Source: Flavobacterium pisciphilum
Lineage (GTDB): Bacteria; Bacteroidota; Bacteroidia; Flavobacteriales; Flavobacteriaceae
Assembly: GCF_020905345.1 (NCBI RefSeq)
Contig: NZ_JAJJMO010000001.1
Location: forward strand, 1,178,001 to 1,242,000
Direction: 5' to 3'
Length of the DNA: 64,000 nt
In this document: positions 47,502 through 56,560 of the stretch, piece after piece
Layout of the letters: each line of letters begins with the position of its first letter
Position numbering within the stretch: the stretch's first letter is position 1
Made by a program: the position numbers and the translations under genes
Notes under the pieces: generated by a model
Told to the model about the DNA's origin: nothing
The model's input: the letters and a program-made list of their open reading frames with translations, nothing else
Database searches by the model: none

Positions 47502-48509
47502 CTATCTTTGTTCTGTTATTTCAGATTTATTAAGTTTAATTACTCTTATTTTTTGATTCGTATTATCTGACAAAAAAAGACGATCCTCAAGTTGCGCAAC
47601 ACTTACAATACTTCCAAAGTTATTTTGCCCCATAATATCTGACGTATTTACTCTTGGATTGTAAGTTCTGTCCATAAATTCTTTTTTAGGATAAAGGCGT
47701 AAATAATTTAAATCTCCTACATTCTCTGAGGTAATAGCCCAATCAGCATTAATAGCAACTGCCAATGGCTTTACATCATTAAAAGGTACTACTACAGGCT
47801 GTATTGGCGCTTTTAAAGAAGCTGCAGCATTAGCACGAATACCTGCAATGTTGTAATACAAATACCCTTTTGCATTTCTTCCTGCTACAACTAAATTCCC
47901 ATCAGCAACAGCCATTGAATACACCTCCTCAAACCCTTTTAAGGTATTTAATTTTGCAATAGGAACTAAATCCCAATCACTTTTATCTGTAATTTGGGAT
48001 GTCTCAAAAACTTTAATACTAGTTTCTTTTTCTTTAACAAATACTAATCCATCTTTTACAATAATCCCAAAAACATGAACGAAAGTTCTCGACCATTGAC
48101 CATTCCCTAAAACACTGATTCCAACATTCGTTACTTCATCAAGAACAAAAAGTCTTGAATCAACGCTTCCAATATAAATTCGACCATTATCAACTGCAAC
48201 TGAACTAAGTTTTGCAAATGCAATTGTAGTAGTTCCTTTAGTATAATTTGCAATTGTTTTTAAATGAGCCAAAGTACGTGCATTAAAAACTTCAAGTACA
48301 TCTCCATTACAAACATACAATTTATCATTTGCTACAGCTATTCCATTTGGGTTTAACGTTCCTTTTCCATCACCAACCTGACCTGCAGTAATTGAGGCTT
48401 CATCAGTAGGATAGTAATAAGTATGATTTGGAGCCGTTCCGTCGAAAGAATCCTTGCTACAATTTGTAAATACACAAAGTAACAATATAAAAAAAGCTAT
48501 TTTATTCAT
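47502..48509 (-). CDS. Repeat lipoprotein, probable beta-propeller
   Basis: 335 aa from the preferred start MNKIAFFILLLCVFTNC (lipobox FTNC, Cys about residue 17). The mature part contains repeated short strands of the type GIAVANDKLYVCNGD, SVAVDNGRIYIGSVD, GIIVKDGLVFVKE and SMAVADGNLVVAGR, spaced about 50 residues, as in a NHL/YVTN-like beta-propeller. It lies 14 bases after the metalloprotease gene on the same strand and shares its terminator, so the two are one operon. Likely outer-membrane-anchored. Its job is unknown; it may hold or regulate the protease. Confidence 0.75.
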   Translation of the reverse strand: MNKIAFFILLLCVFTNCSKDSFDGTAPNHTYYYPTDEASITAGQVGDGKGTLNPNGIAVANDKLYVCNGDVLEVFNARTLAHLKTIANYTKGTTTIAFAKLSSVAVDNGRIYIGSVDSRLFVLDEVTNVGISVLGNGQWSRTFVHVFGIIVKDGLVFVKEKETSIKVFETSQITDKSDWDLVPIAKLNTLKGFEEVYSMAVADGNLVVAGRNAKGYLYYNIAGIRANAAASLKAPIQPVVVPFNDVKPLAVAINADWAITSENVGDLNYLRLYPKKEFMDRTYNPRVNTSDIMGQNNFGSIVSVAQLEDRLFLSDNTNQKIRVIKLNKSEITEQR

Positions 48510-48523
48510 TTTGATTTTATTTG

Positions 48524-49756
48524 TTAATTCCATTTTCCTTCTCCTTTATATTTTAATAAGAATGGATTTTTTGGATTAACTGTGAAAATTGGTTTCTTAT
48601 ATGTTCCTGTCAAATGATTTGTTTTAGTCCATCCTTTTAATACCTCTGGATCAGTAAAAGGAAGATCTTTCAGGTAAATTAAGTATTTGTAAAAATGAGT
48701 TAACATCTCTTGTTGTCCACCGCCTTCGCCACTATTAGCTAAATTACTACTGTGACTAAAACCTATATGATGTGAGTATTCATGTGACCAAACCGACATA
48801 TCTCCTACCCAATGTCCTGTAATATAACTAGATTCCCATTGAGATGCTAAAGGTCCGCCTCCCCAAGCAGAATCGCCTCCTACCATTGCCATATAAACTG
48901 TTCTATTATCAAGGTAGTCCAAATATATTTTCTCAATTTCAACCTTAGTAAGATAATCGTAGACACCATCAACATCCTCTGCATTTCCATGCCAATAGGT
49001 TGCTCCATTTACAGCTGTTCCTGCTTGAGCAGCTTGCTCTTTTTTATATCTATCAAAATTAATAAAGGTGTCATAATAAATTGGATGACTTAAAGCGTAT
49101 GAATAATTGATAATCATCGCAATTGCCTCTTTAGCCAAAACTGGGTTCATAGGCAAAAATTTACCCAATTCTTTAATATGGTATCCATCATTAAATTGAA
49201 CTAAATGTGAAGACTTAATTTTTTTGAATTTTGCAAACAAAGGATCACTTGATTCAACCGAAAATTCTATTGCACCTGAAGAGAAACCATCAATTTTATC
49301 AATTGTAACCGCATTACCAGTTTCTAATAAATAATCATGTTTTCCTGTTACCAAAGGAATTTGATGAAATGAACGATGAAAAGCGGGAATTTTTGTGAAA
49401 CTATAAATTAAGAATCGCTTGTCATAATTAGCCAATTTAGCGTAGATTCTTACATCGGTAAGTCCAACAGGAGAATAAAGAGAAACTTGTACCGAATCTT
49501 TCCCTTTTTGAATCACTTGCATCGGTTGATTTACACGAAACCAACGATCTTCTTTATCATACATTTTTGAAGGACTTTCATCATCTTCAAACATAGTCAT
49601 TGCACGATTTCCTGCTGGTAAATTTGTTGCATCAATACTTGGTAAATAGTTAGCATTGTAAGCAGTAGATTGGTCTTCTTTATCACAACTTGTAAAAATG
49701 AGAAAACCTGTAATTAGCAAGCTGGCAAAACGCCACCTCTTAATGTTTGTAATCAT
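48524..49756 (-). CDS. Zinc metalloprotease lipoprotein (HEYSHHIGFSH)
   Basis: 410 aa. Signal with lipobox IFTSC (Cys about residue 24) before DKEDQST. Zinc motif HEYSHHIGFSH (HExxHxxGxxH) at about residue 323, in the context GDMSVWSHEYSHHIGFSHSS. The N-terminal half has predicted beta-sandwich (DSVQVSLYSPVGLTDVRIYAKL). It resembles lipoprotein metalloproteases of Bacteroidota that lie with other surface lipoproteins. Substrate unknown. Its operon partner is the repeat lipoprotein downstream. The 376-base region upstream holds its promoter and the terminator of the neighbouring secretion operon. Confidence 0.82.
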   Translation of the reverse strand: MITNIKRWRFASLLITGFLIFTSCDKEDQSTAYNANYLPSIDATNLPAGNRAMTMFEDDESPSKMYDKEDRWFRVNQPMQVIQKGKDSVQVSLYSPVGLTDVRIYAKLANYDKRFLIYSFTKIPAFHRSFHQIPLVTGKHDYLLETGNAVTIDKIDGFSSGAIEFSVESSDPLFAKFKKIKSSHLVQFNDGYHIKELGKFLPMNPVLAKEAIAMIINYSYALSHPIYYDTFINFDRYKKEQAAQAGTAVNGATYWHGNAEDVDGVYDYLTKVEIEKIYLDYLDNRTVYMAMVGGDSAWGGGPLASQWESSYITGHWVGDMSVWSHEYSHHIGFSHSSNLANSGEGGGQQEMLTHFYKYLIYLKDLPFTDPEVLKGWTKTNHLTGTYKKPIFTVNPKNPFLLKYKGEGKWN

Positions 49757-50132
49757 TGTAGGTTAGTTTAAATTTGTTTTTTTAGTTTTGGGAATATTAG
49801 ATTTTGAATCTAATGTTGCAAATATCTTCCATTCTTTTTTAAATAAAAATTTGTTTTTCTTATTTATAGAAAACGATAATTATTACATTTTTATCTATAA
49901 AACAACAACATACTAACAAAACTACAATTCAAGCATTATATATATTAACTTTTATTATCTATAAATTTCCATTTTATAATAATAAAAAAACGGATTCTAC
50001 TTTTAATTAAAAGAGACTCTTAAGTATAAAAAACTAACTACCTAACTACCGTTAATAATTAATAAAAAGAAAAAGCAACTCCAAATGAGTTGCTTTTTCT
50101 TTTATAAACATCAAATTAAACAATGAAATCTA
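49757..50132. other. Gap between metalloprotease start and fibre gene end
   Basis: This 376-base AT-rich stretch contains the metalloprotease promoter region and the secretion-operon terminator at 50071-50097. No open frame or other element was seen. Confidence 0.6.
50071..50097 (-). terminator. Terminator at the end of the T2SS-like/fibre operon
   Basis: An 11-base perfect stem AAAAGCAACTC/GAGTTGCTTTT (50071-50081 with 50087-50097), 5-base loop and U-run on the minus strand. It follows the fibre gene stop by 36 bases. Confidence 0.92.
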
Positions 50133-51182
50133 TTATTGTTTTTTTTCTAATAATTCTAAACGTTTATTCTGACTATCAATATACTCCATTAACTTCTCTG
50201 TCTTTTTTTCCTGATTGATAGCATACAAAGTTAATTCTTCTATTTTCTTCAATAAATTCATATTCATCTCGGCTAGCATAAGACCATTTTTTTCAATTTC
50301 TTTTGCTGATGGAATTTCTGGTAAATGACTATTTTCTTTTATAAAGCTTTCAACTTCTTCTAATGACTTTAATTTATAATCATTAGCAAACACATAATCA
50401 GGAACAAGTGGACCAGCTAAATCTACTCTCACCTCTTGTGTATGAATTTTTCCTTTTACAGTTAATTTTTCATCTGGAGCTGTTGTTCCTATACCAACAT
50501 TACCATACATAAATGAAAACTGACTTGCATCTAACTGCATTTTAGAATATATATATGAGACTCTATTAAAAGATTGTAATCCAACAATATTGGTTAACGG
50601 ATCTAAATAAACCTCAAGCCCTTCTGCTCCATTGTTAGAAACCACAAATTTTTGATGAGGACTCATAGTCCCTATTCCAACATTACCGTGCAAAAATGAA
50701 AACTGACTTGCGTCTAACTGCATTTTAGAATACGTATTTGAAACTCTATTGAAAGATTGTAATCCAACGATATTGGTTAACGGTTCTAAATAAACCTCAA
50801 ACCCTTCTACTCCATTGTTAGAAACCACAAATTTTTGTCTAGGCTTAACAGTCCCAATCCCAACATTACCATCTCTTAGGTTAAATATTGTATTGTTACC
50901 TAACTCATTTATATAAAGAGGTAACATTCCATGCGATTGTATCCAACTATAATTTGAGTTTCCTCCTATTTTTAAATTAGTTCCATTATGCGTCTCAATT
51001 GTTAATCCGCCTACACCAGACTGATCGTCTGGAACCTTAAAGCGCCCCTTTCCTATAACATCCAATTCAAATTTAGGATCCAATGTACCAATACCTACAT
51101 TACCGGTCGGTTCAAGCTTATTTTGAGCTACACAAAAAGACGTTATTAAGCATAGCAATGCTAGTGAAATATTATTTCTCAT
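50133..51182 (-). CDS. NVGIGT-repeat fibre protein with tail-fibre-like C-terminus
   Basis: 349 aa. Signal peptide (to about residue 20, FCVAQ), then three or four segments beginning GNVGIGT (about residues 27, 105, 166 and 227), as in trimeric fibre or intramolecular-chaperone tail proteins. Residues 105-165 and 166-226 are two near-identical 61-residue copies. A C-terminal part (PDYVFANDYKLKSLEEVESFI ... HLPEIPSAKEIEKNGL) is the common Bacteroidota tail-fibre domain and ends in a coiled coil (about 300-349). It probably forms a trimeric secreted or surface fibre. It is the last gene of the T2SS-like operon, 34 bases after the gspM-like gene, so is a candidate cargo or tip. Confidence 0.8.
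   Translation of the reverse strand: MRNNISLALLCLITSFCVAQNKLEPTGNVGIGTLDPKFELDVIGKGRFKVPDDQSGVGGLTIETHNGTNLKIGGNSNYSWIQSHGMLPLYINELGNNTIFNLRDGNVGIGTVKPRQKFVVSNNGVEGFEVYLEPLTNIVGLQSFNRVSNTYSKMQLDASQFSFLHGNVGIGTMSPHQKFVVSNNGAEGLEVYLDPLTNIVGLQSFNRVSYIYSKMQLDASQFSFMYGNVGIGTTAPDEKLTVKGKIHTQEVRVDLAGPLVPDYVFANDYKLKSLEEVESFIKENSHLPEIPSAKEIEKNGLMLAEMNMNLLKKIEELTLYAINQEKKTEKLMEYIDSQNKRLELLEKKQ
50505..50870 (-). repeat. Two tandem 183-base coding repeats in the fibre gene
   Basis: 50688-50870 (residues 105-165) and 50505-50687 (residues 166-226) are near-identical direct repeats with the same 183-base length. Protein differences are few, for example EPLTNIVGLQ against DPLTNIVGLQ and NTYSKM against YIYSKM. 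This suggests recent tandem duplication or ongoing homogenisation. Confidence 0.9.
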
Positions 51183-51216
51183 AATTTATTTAAATTTAAT
51201 TAATAAGGGAAAACAC

Positions 51217-51738
51217 CTAAACTCCTTGATTTCTCTGTATGATAACTTCTACACTTAATTCGTCTAAATTGGTTTTGTAATTTCTCTTTTTCATGAAATT
51301 CAAGTGCTTTATACTTCCTAAAGTAGCATCATTTTCAATTTTGTTTAGCAGCGCCAAACATCCGTTAAAAGAACCTTCCAAAGAGAAAATGTAACTTGTT
51401 GTTATAAATCCTTTTTCAGTTATTATATGTGGTTCTTTAAAATCAATAATTTTAAGATGGTAGTTAGTACTATAGGTATTAAGTTGTTTTAATAAATCAT
51501 TCTGAAAAGAATCAGTAGTATTGATAGTATAATTTGATAAAAACAAATCCAATTGTTTTTCTTTTTGAACTAACTGACTTATTAATTTTGGCGTCTCGAT
51601 TGTACTAAGAAGTTGTTCTTCTTTTGCTTTATATTCCTTATAATATTCAATTGTATTAGAAATTGCAAAAGAATAACAAATACATAAAGTTAAGAAGAAA
51701 CCAACCAAAAGTAATTTGTTTTTTTTGTTAAGTCTCAT
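51217..51738 (-). CDS. GspM/PilO-like inner-membrane protein
   Basis: 173 aa with a short basic cytoplasmic start (MRLNKKNK), one membrane helix (about 9-27, LLLVGFFLTLCICYSFAI), a coiled-coil segment (IEYYKEYKAKEEQLLSTI) and a small alpha/beta periplasmic domain (about 75-170) with LEGSFNGCLALLNKIEND, the ferredoxin-like arrangement seen in PilO and GspM. Next to a GspL-like gene this fits the L-M or N-O pair that links the cytoplasmic ATPase to the secretin. Sequence similarity is too weak for certainty by eye. The overlap of genes and 1-base gap show one operon. Confidence 0.7.
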   Translation of the reverse strand: MRLNKKNKLLLVGFFLTLCICYSFAISNTIEYYKEYKAKEEQLLSTIETPKLISQLVQKEKQLDLFLSNYTINTTDSFQNDLLKQLNTYSTNYHLKIIDFKEPHIITEKGFITTSYIFSLEGSFNGCLALLNKIENDATLGSIKHLNFMKKRNYKTNLDELSVEVIIQRNQGV

Positions 51739-51739
51739 A

Positions 51740-52936
51740 TCATTTCAGTATTAGCTTAATTGAGAATTCTGTTTCATTTAATTCATTTTTTCCAAAATGA
51801 GTTATTATTGCTTTGTTGATCCATTCTAATTGTTCAATAACCTCGACCCAATTTGTAAAAGCACTATTATCTATAGTAGTTCCTGAAATTATCAATACTT
51901 CATCTTGCGTAATTATTGATTCTTCAGATTTTATCTTTTTTTCTAATGGAGAATAAATAAATTCTTTTAATAAAATTGATTGAGGCACTCTTTTAGTAAT
52001 TTCATTAATGATAAATGAACTTTTGGAAGAGGTTCTATCAACAATACTTTTTACTTTTTGCTCTTTTATTACAATCCTCTGCTTGATAGTATTTACACTT
52101 TCTAGTGATGATTGATTTACCAATACTATTTCGGAAGTTTTTTCAGCCTTTTTATAATAATGTGAAAAAACAAAAAAATTAAGAAGTAAAATAGTCAATA
52201 TTACTCCTACCATTATTTTTAATCCTTTAGTAAAAAAAGCTTTTTGATTAAATTCATCATAAAGCATTGTACTATAATTTATAATACTTCCTGTATTCTG
52301 AGTGCTTTGAGTTATGAGTCGTAATAAACCTGAAAAAACTAATAAATGAGTATTATAAATTATTAGATCATTTATATTATAAGTTGCTTCTAAACCTTCA
52401 GATTGAAAAGTAATAATCTGCTTTTCTTCATCCTTAATTATTATCTGATTATTTGTGAACAAAACCTTTTCATCAGTATAGTTCAATATCTCCGCTATTG
52501 AACAAACCCCAAGACTTACTCCAGAAATAGTAATCTTTTGTTTTTCATAATGTGAAAGTAAATCATCTAAATATTTTTTTCTAGTAATTGCAATAATTGA
52601 TTTTGTTTTTAATCTCCAGATTTCAAAATAAAACTCATCCCAATTTGTGTTTGGAAATGTTTTATGCAATAATTTCTCATCTGAAGCATCAACACCAGCA
52701 ACTTCCTTTTGAATAACCTGATTGGTATTAACAATCAAAAAAAAAGGGAGTTTAGTATCCCATTTTTCTGCTATTTTCTCAGTATAACTTACCTTATCTT
52801 TTTTGGAAATTATTAACCCTTCTTTCTTCTTTTCTACTAACAATAATGCTATTTTCTCTTCATTATTCAAAGTGAAATGTTCGATACCAATATACTGGGT
52901 ACCTATTAATAAAGGGGCTATAAATGGCAAATTCAT
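51740..52936 (-). CDS. GspL-like / PilM-PilN-like bitopic protein
   Basis: 398 aa. A cytoplasmic region (about 1-235) with no obvious enzyme motif, one transmembrane helix at about 240-260 (KIMVGVILTILLLNFFVFSHY), then a coiled coil and a PilN-like periplasmic domain (TKRVPQSILLKEFIYSP ... ISGTTIDNSAFTNWVEVIEQLEWINKAII). GspL proteins and fused PilM-PilN proteins have this layout and bind GspE at the cytoplasmic face. It lies between the secretin gene (overlapping by one base) and the GspM-like gene. It is not GspF: it has only one membrane helix and no F domains. Confidence 0.75.
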   Translation of the reverse strand: MNLPFIAPLLIGTQYIGIEHFTLNNEEKIALLLVEKKKEGLIISKKDKVSYTEKIAEKWDTKLPFFLIVNTNQVIQKEVAGVDASDEKLLHKTFPNTNWDEFYFEIWRLKTKSIIAITRKKYLDDLLSHYEKQKITISGVSLGVCSIAEILNYTDEKVLFTNNQIIIKDEEKQIITFQSEGLEATYNINDLIIYNTHLLVFSGLLRLITQSTQNTGSIINYSTMLYDEFNQKAFFTKGLKIMVGVILTILLLNFFVFSHYYKKAEKTSEIVLVNQSSLESVNTIKQRIVIKEQKVKSIVDRTSSKSSFIINEITKRVPQSILLKEFIYSPLEKKIKSEESIITQDEVLIISGTTIDNSAFTNWVEVIEQLEWINKAIITHFGKNELNETEFSIKLILK

Positions 52937-55116
52937 TAGTAAATAACAGTTGGTTTAATTAATACTGATAATTTTTTCTTAGAGTCCTCTCTTTTTCGAG
53001 AACTAAATAACCATTTAATAATTGGAATTCTAGATAATAATGGTACTCCAGTTCCTGAATCATTTTTTACAGATTCTTCAAGACCACCTAATACAATTAT
53101 GTCTTGATCTTTTACTCGAATAATAGAGGTGAATTCTCTTGAATTAATTCCAGGAGGCGCATTTTTATCAACTTTTTGCCCATTAAAACTAGATTGAATT
53201 ACTTTAATATCCATAGTTATCTGTCCATCACCAGAAACTAAAGGCATAATCGTAACAGATAATTCGGCATCAATTGGTTGGTAATTTTTAACTTCAGAAG
53301 CTTGTGGAATCTGCGACCCATAAAAGTTTTGATTCGTAACTACATAGTAGGTTGTTTCACCAATAGATAAATAGGCTTTATGTCCATTTAATGTTGATAA
53401 TCTTGGGGACGAACGAATTTTTAAATTTCCGTTAGTCTCCATTGCTTTTAGACTCAAATAAAAATTAGGAACTACTTTTCCAATATTTAAAGATCCAAAT
53501 CCATTAAATCCGTCGATAATATTATTAATTGTTTGTGCTCCAAGATTCATATCTGCTCCTGGAAACAAAGTACCTGTGGTAGTAACTGGCTTATTTCCAA
53601 TCCCTGCACTAATTCCTGTTTCTACAGTAGCACTTTTGTTCACCTCAAGTAACATAACTTCTATCAAAATAACTGGTACAGCCTTATCAATATATTTTAT
53701 AAAAACTTCAAAACGCTCAATATTCGCCGCAGGTCCATTAACCAAAAAACTATTAAGTTCTTTATCAATTTTTATATCTAAATCTTTCTTAATTTCATCA
53801 GGAATTATTGACAAAATAGACTCTGAAGGAGTACTTGCTGAAGAAGCTGAACTATTTGAATTATAGTTATTATTTTGATTTTGCTGATAATTTGAATTTG
53901 ATTTATTATCAAACGTACTATTTGAATTATTATAATTAGTATAATTGGTATTATTATTTAATCGTCCTGCACTTCTTCCCTCTTTCGATGGATCGCTCAA
54001 AATATCAATTGAACGATACATTAACGGAATAACTTTTATGTTTCGAACAACTAATTGATCTTTAGTTCCAAAATAATAAATAGATCCATTTTTCATGTAA
54101 GTATAAGGCCCACTTGAAGCTCCACTATTTGAACTTCCTATATTATTATTATTATTATTATATTGTGCCTGAGATGAGCCAATATTTGAGGATGAATTAT
54201 CTGACTTAATTTCAAATAATTTATTTAATAAAGCATCAAATGAAATGTTTTTTGCTTTAACAGTGGCATTTCCTGCATTCTCAAGTGGGCTAGAAATAAA
54301 CATATCAATATCTAATTCATGCCCTATATCATATATAATACTTGAAATTGGAGTATTTTCGAAATCAACATCAAGTAATTTTTTATTAGCATCAATAATT
54401 GTAAAAAAGAAATTTGATTTTCGAGAACGCAATGGTTTATTTTGACGAATAGCATCTGTACCTGATTCTTTTGAATACGTTCCTTCCAATTGATCAAAAA
54501 TATAAAAATTATCTCTAGACTTTGTTACATTTAGATTATTTGCAAAGGCTAGTTTATTTAATGCAGCATCAAATGGCATGCTCTTAATATAAACTGTTAA
54601 TAATTGATTTTCTAATCCCGGAGCAAAAACTAAATTTTTACCACTCTTATCCATTATTTCTTTGAAAACTCCATATAATTGATCTCCTTTTAAATTAAGA
54701 GAAAGTAAATCATTAGAGGTATCATACACTACATCAATTGGCTTGACAGCTTCTTTTACCACTGGTTTTTCGTATGACTTTATAGAGAGAATATTTCCAG
54801 TAAAGTCGATTGTTAAATTATATTCCTTACAAAGAAAAAGCAACAAATCACCTACTGTAACTCCCGTAAAGCTGTTCACTATATTTATTTGACTTAAATT
54901 TGGAGCTACACTTAAGTTAATTTTATGCACCTCAGAAACTGCTAGCAAAAAACTAGATAAAGTAGACTCTTTAATATTAATATTAACTTTTTCTGACAAA
55001 CCAGGTGCATCAGCACTTATTGCATCAATATTATTTTTAAGTTGTAAAATCCTATTTTCTTGTGAAAATGAAATTTGAAAAATTAATAATAAGAGGATAG
55101 TAGTTATTTTTTTCAT
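52936..55116 (-). CDS. Secretin (GspD/PilQ/MshL-like)
   Basis: 726 aa. Signal peptide (to about residue 19), N0-N1 type domains with VNINIKESTLSSFLLAVSEVHKINLSV and a second STN-like module near DVDFENTPISSIIYDIGHEL, two Asn/Ser-rich insertions (about residues 297-335 and 385-425), then the secretin beta-gate domain with VILIEVMLLEVNKSATVETG, LKIRSSPRLSTLNGHKAYLSIGE and the terminal VPLLSRIPIIKWLFSSR. It should form the outer-membrane channel ring. No pilotin binding domain was recognised at the C-terminus. The Asn-rich inserts are unlike the rest of the gene's composition. Confidence 0.92.
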   Translation of the reverse strand: MKKITTILLLLIFQISFSQENRILQLKNNIDAISADAPGLSEKVNINIKESTLSSFLLAVSEVHKINLSVAPNLSQINIVNSFTGVTVGDLLLFLCKEYNLTIDFTGNILSIKSYEKPVVKEAVKPIDVVYDTSNDLLSLNLKGDQLYGVFKEIMDKSGKNLVFAPGLENQLLTVYIKSMPFDAALNKLAFANNLNVTKSRDNFYIFDQLEGTYSKESGTDAIRQNKPLRSRKSNFFFTIIDANKKLLDVDFENTPISSIIYDIGHELDIDMFISSPLENAGNATVKAKNISFDALLNKLFEIKSDNSSSNIGSSQAQYNNNNNNIGSSNSGASSGPYTYMKNGSIYYFGTKDQLVVRNIKVIPLMYRSIDILSDPSKEGRSAGRLNNNTNYTNYNNSNSTFDNKSNSNYQQNQNNNYNSNSSASSASTPSESILSIIPDEIKKDLDIKIDKELNSFLVNGPAANIERFEVFIKYIDKAVPVILIEVMLLEVNKSATVETGISAGIGNKPVTTTGTLFPGADMNLGAQTINNIIDGFNGFGSLNIGKVVPNFYLSLKAMETNGNLKIRSSPRLSTLNGHKAYLSIGETTYYVVTNQNFYGSQIPQASEVKNYQPIDAELSVTIMPLVSGDGQITMDIKVIQSSFNGQKVDKNAPPGINSREFTSIIRVKDQDIIVLGGLEESVKNDSGTGVPLLSRIPIIKWLFSSRKREDSKKKLSVLIKPTVIY

Positions 55117-55153
55117 GAATGTAAATCAGATGTGACTGCTTTTATATATATTT

Positions 55154-56557
55154 TTACAAGAGTAATGAAAAAACTTCATCAATTGAAGTCGTTCCATTTT
55201 TAATTAGAGATAATGCATTTTTTTTCAGTGTGAAAATTTCGTTTTCTTCCAAATAAGTATTTATATCTAATTGATTATTTTTAATCAATGCAGAGAGTTC
55301 ACTTCCTATAGGTAGAATTTCATAAATGGCTTTTCTACCTGAATACCCTGTATGATAACAATTTTCACAACCAACAGCAGAATGATGTTTGTTCAAATTT
55401 TCAGGAATAATAAATCCTGTTGGAAAAAGGGCTTGCGAAACATTTTCTTCAACTTTACAATATTCACAAAGTTTCCTTACTAGACGTTGAGCCACGCTTA
55501 CATTTAATGTACTCGCAATCAAGAAAGATGGGATTCCCATATCAATTAATCGAGAAACTGTAGCCCATGCCGAGTTGGTATGAATTGTAGACAACACAAG
55601 ATGCCCTGTTAAGGCAGCACGAATAGCCATATTTGCAGTATTTACATCTCGAATTTCACCAACCATAATTATATCTGGATCTTGACGTAAAAATGTCCTT
55701 AAAGTAGTCGCAAAATCAAGCCCAATATTTTCTTTTAATTGTACTTGATTAATACCCTCCAATGTATATTCTATAGGATCTTCTACAGTCAATATGTTAG
55801 TATTGGGTAAATTAAGCTTTTTTAAAGTAGCATATAAAGTAGTCGTTTTTCCAGACCCTGTAGGTCCTGAAATGAGTACAATACCATTCGGGCGTTTTAT
55901 ATTCTCAAGATAAGTTATTAGCTCTTTCTCAGTAAAACCAAGAGCATTAATATTAATATGACTGGTATCCTTACTTAAAATACGTAATACTACTTTTTCT
56001 CCATGGAGGGTTGGTAAAACTGAAACACGAACATCAAAATCCTCGTAATCAGTAACCATAGTAATACGCCCATCTTGAGGTAATCGCTTCTCAGAAATAT
56101 CTAGTTGTGCTCTAATTTTTATTTTATTCACCAGAATAGGATACTCCTCTGTAGTAATATGAAATTGCTCTTTTAATTTTCCATCCAAACGAAAACGCAC
56201 TCTAGCATTTTTTTCATAGGGTTCAAAATGAATATCACTGCTTCCTATTTCTTTAGCATTTAGCACTATTTTCTCTAAAAAATCTGCTGAATAATGGATA
56301 CTTGAAATATTTTCAGAAGATGTTTTTCTATAATTAGTACTCAAATAGCGATTAATATTTTCACTACTCTCTGCTTCTAATTTTATAGCAAAATTTAATA
56401 AAACTGATAGTTCATTTTGTAAACTTTGTATATCAACACTATCTGTTTTTAACAGCACCAACTCTCCTACTTTACCAACTGGAATAATCCTGTAATAAAA
56501 TGCTTGTTCTGATTTAACAAGTTGCTGAAATTCTATAGAAATATCAAAATCATTCAT
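55154..56557 (-). CDS. Type II secretion/type IV pilus assembly ATPase (GspE/PilB)
   Basis: 467 aa. N1 region (residues 1-80), then GSSDIHFEPYE at about 105-114, Walker A GPTGSGKTT at 231-239, Asp box LTVEDPIEY at 257-265, Walker B IIMVGEIRD near 296-304, and His box STIHTNSA near 323-330. A tetracysteine zinc motif is complete: C364, C367, C397, C400. It drives pseudopilin assembly or retraction from the cytoplasm. It is shorter at the N-terminus than PilB (about 560 aa) and lacks the N0/MshEN part. It lies between the prepilin peptidase and the secretin gene, with gaps of 3 and 37 bases. Confidence 0.95.
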   Translation of the reverse strand: MNDFDISIEFQQLVKSEQAFYYRIIPVGKVGELVLLKTDSVDIQSLQNELSVLLNFAIKLEAESSENINRYLSTNYRKTSSENISSIHYSADFLEKIVLNAKEIGSSDIHFEPYEKNARVRFRLDGKLKEQFHITTEEYPILVNKIKIRAQLDISEKRLPQDGRITMVTDYEDFDVRVSVLPTLHGEKVVLRILSKDTSHININALGFTEKELITYLENIKRPNGIVLISGPTGSGKTTTLYATLKKLNLPNTNILTVEDPIEYTLEGINQVQLKENIGLDFATTLRTFLRQDPDIIMVGEIRDVNTANMAIRAALTGHLVLSTIHTNSAWATVSRLIDMGIPSFLIASTLNVSVAQRLVRKLCEYCKVEENVSQALFPTGFIIPENLNKHHSAVGCENCYHTGYSGRKAIYEILPIGSELSALIKNNQLDINTYLEENEIFTLKKNALSLIKNGTTSIDEVFSLLL

Positions 56558-56560
56558 TGC

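Noticed and set aside
51740..52936. Possible GspF platform protein for the secretion operon
   Set aside because: GspF has three or more membrane helices and two similar helical domains. This protein has one helix, at about residues 240-260, with a soluble N-terminal half and a PilN-like C-terminal part.
53840..53960. Short tandem AAT/AAC runs as a CRISPR or regulatory repeat
   Set aside because: They are in frame within the secretin gene and encode Asn-rich loops. There are no spaced identical repeats.
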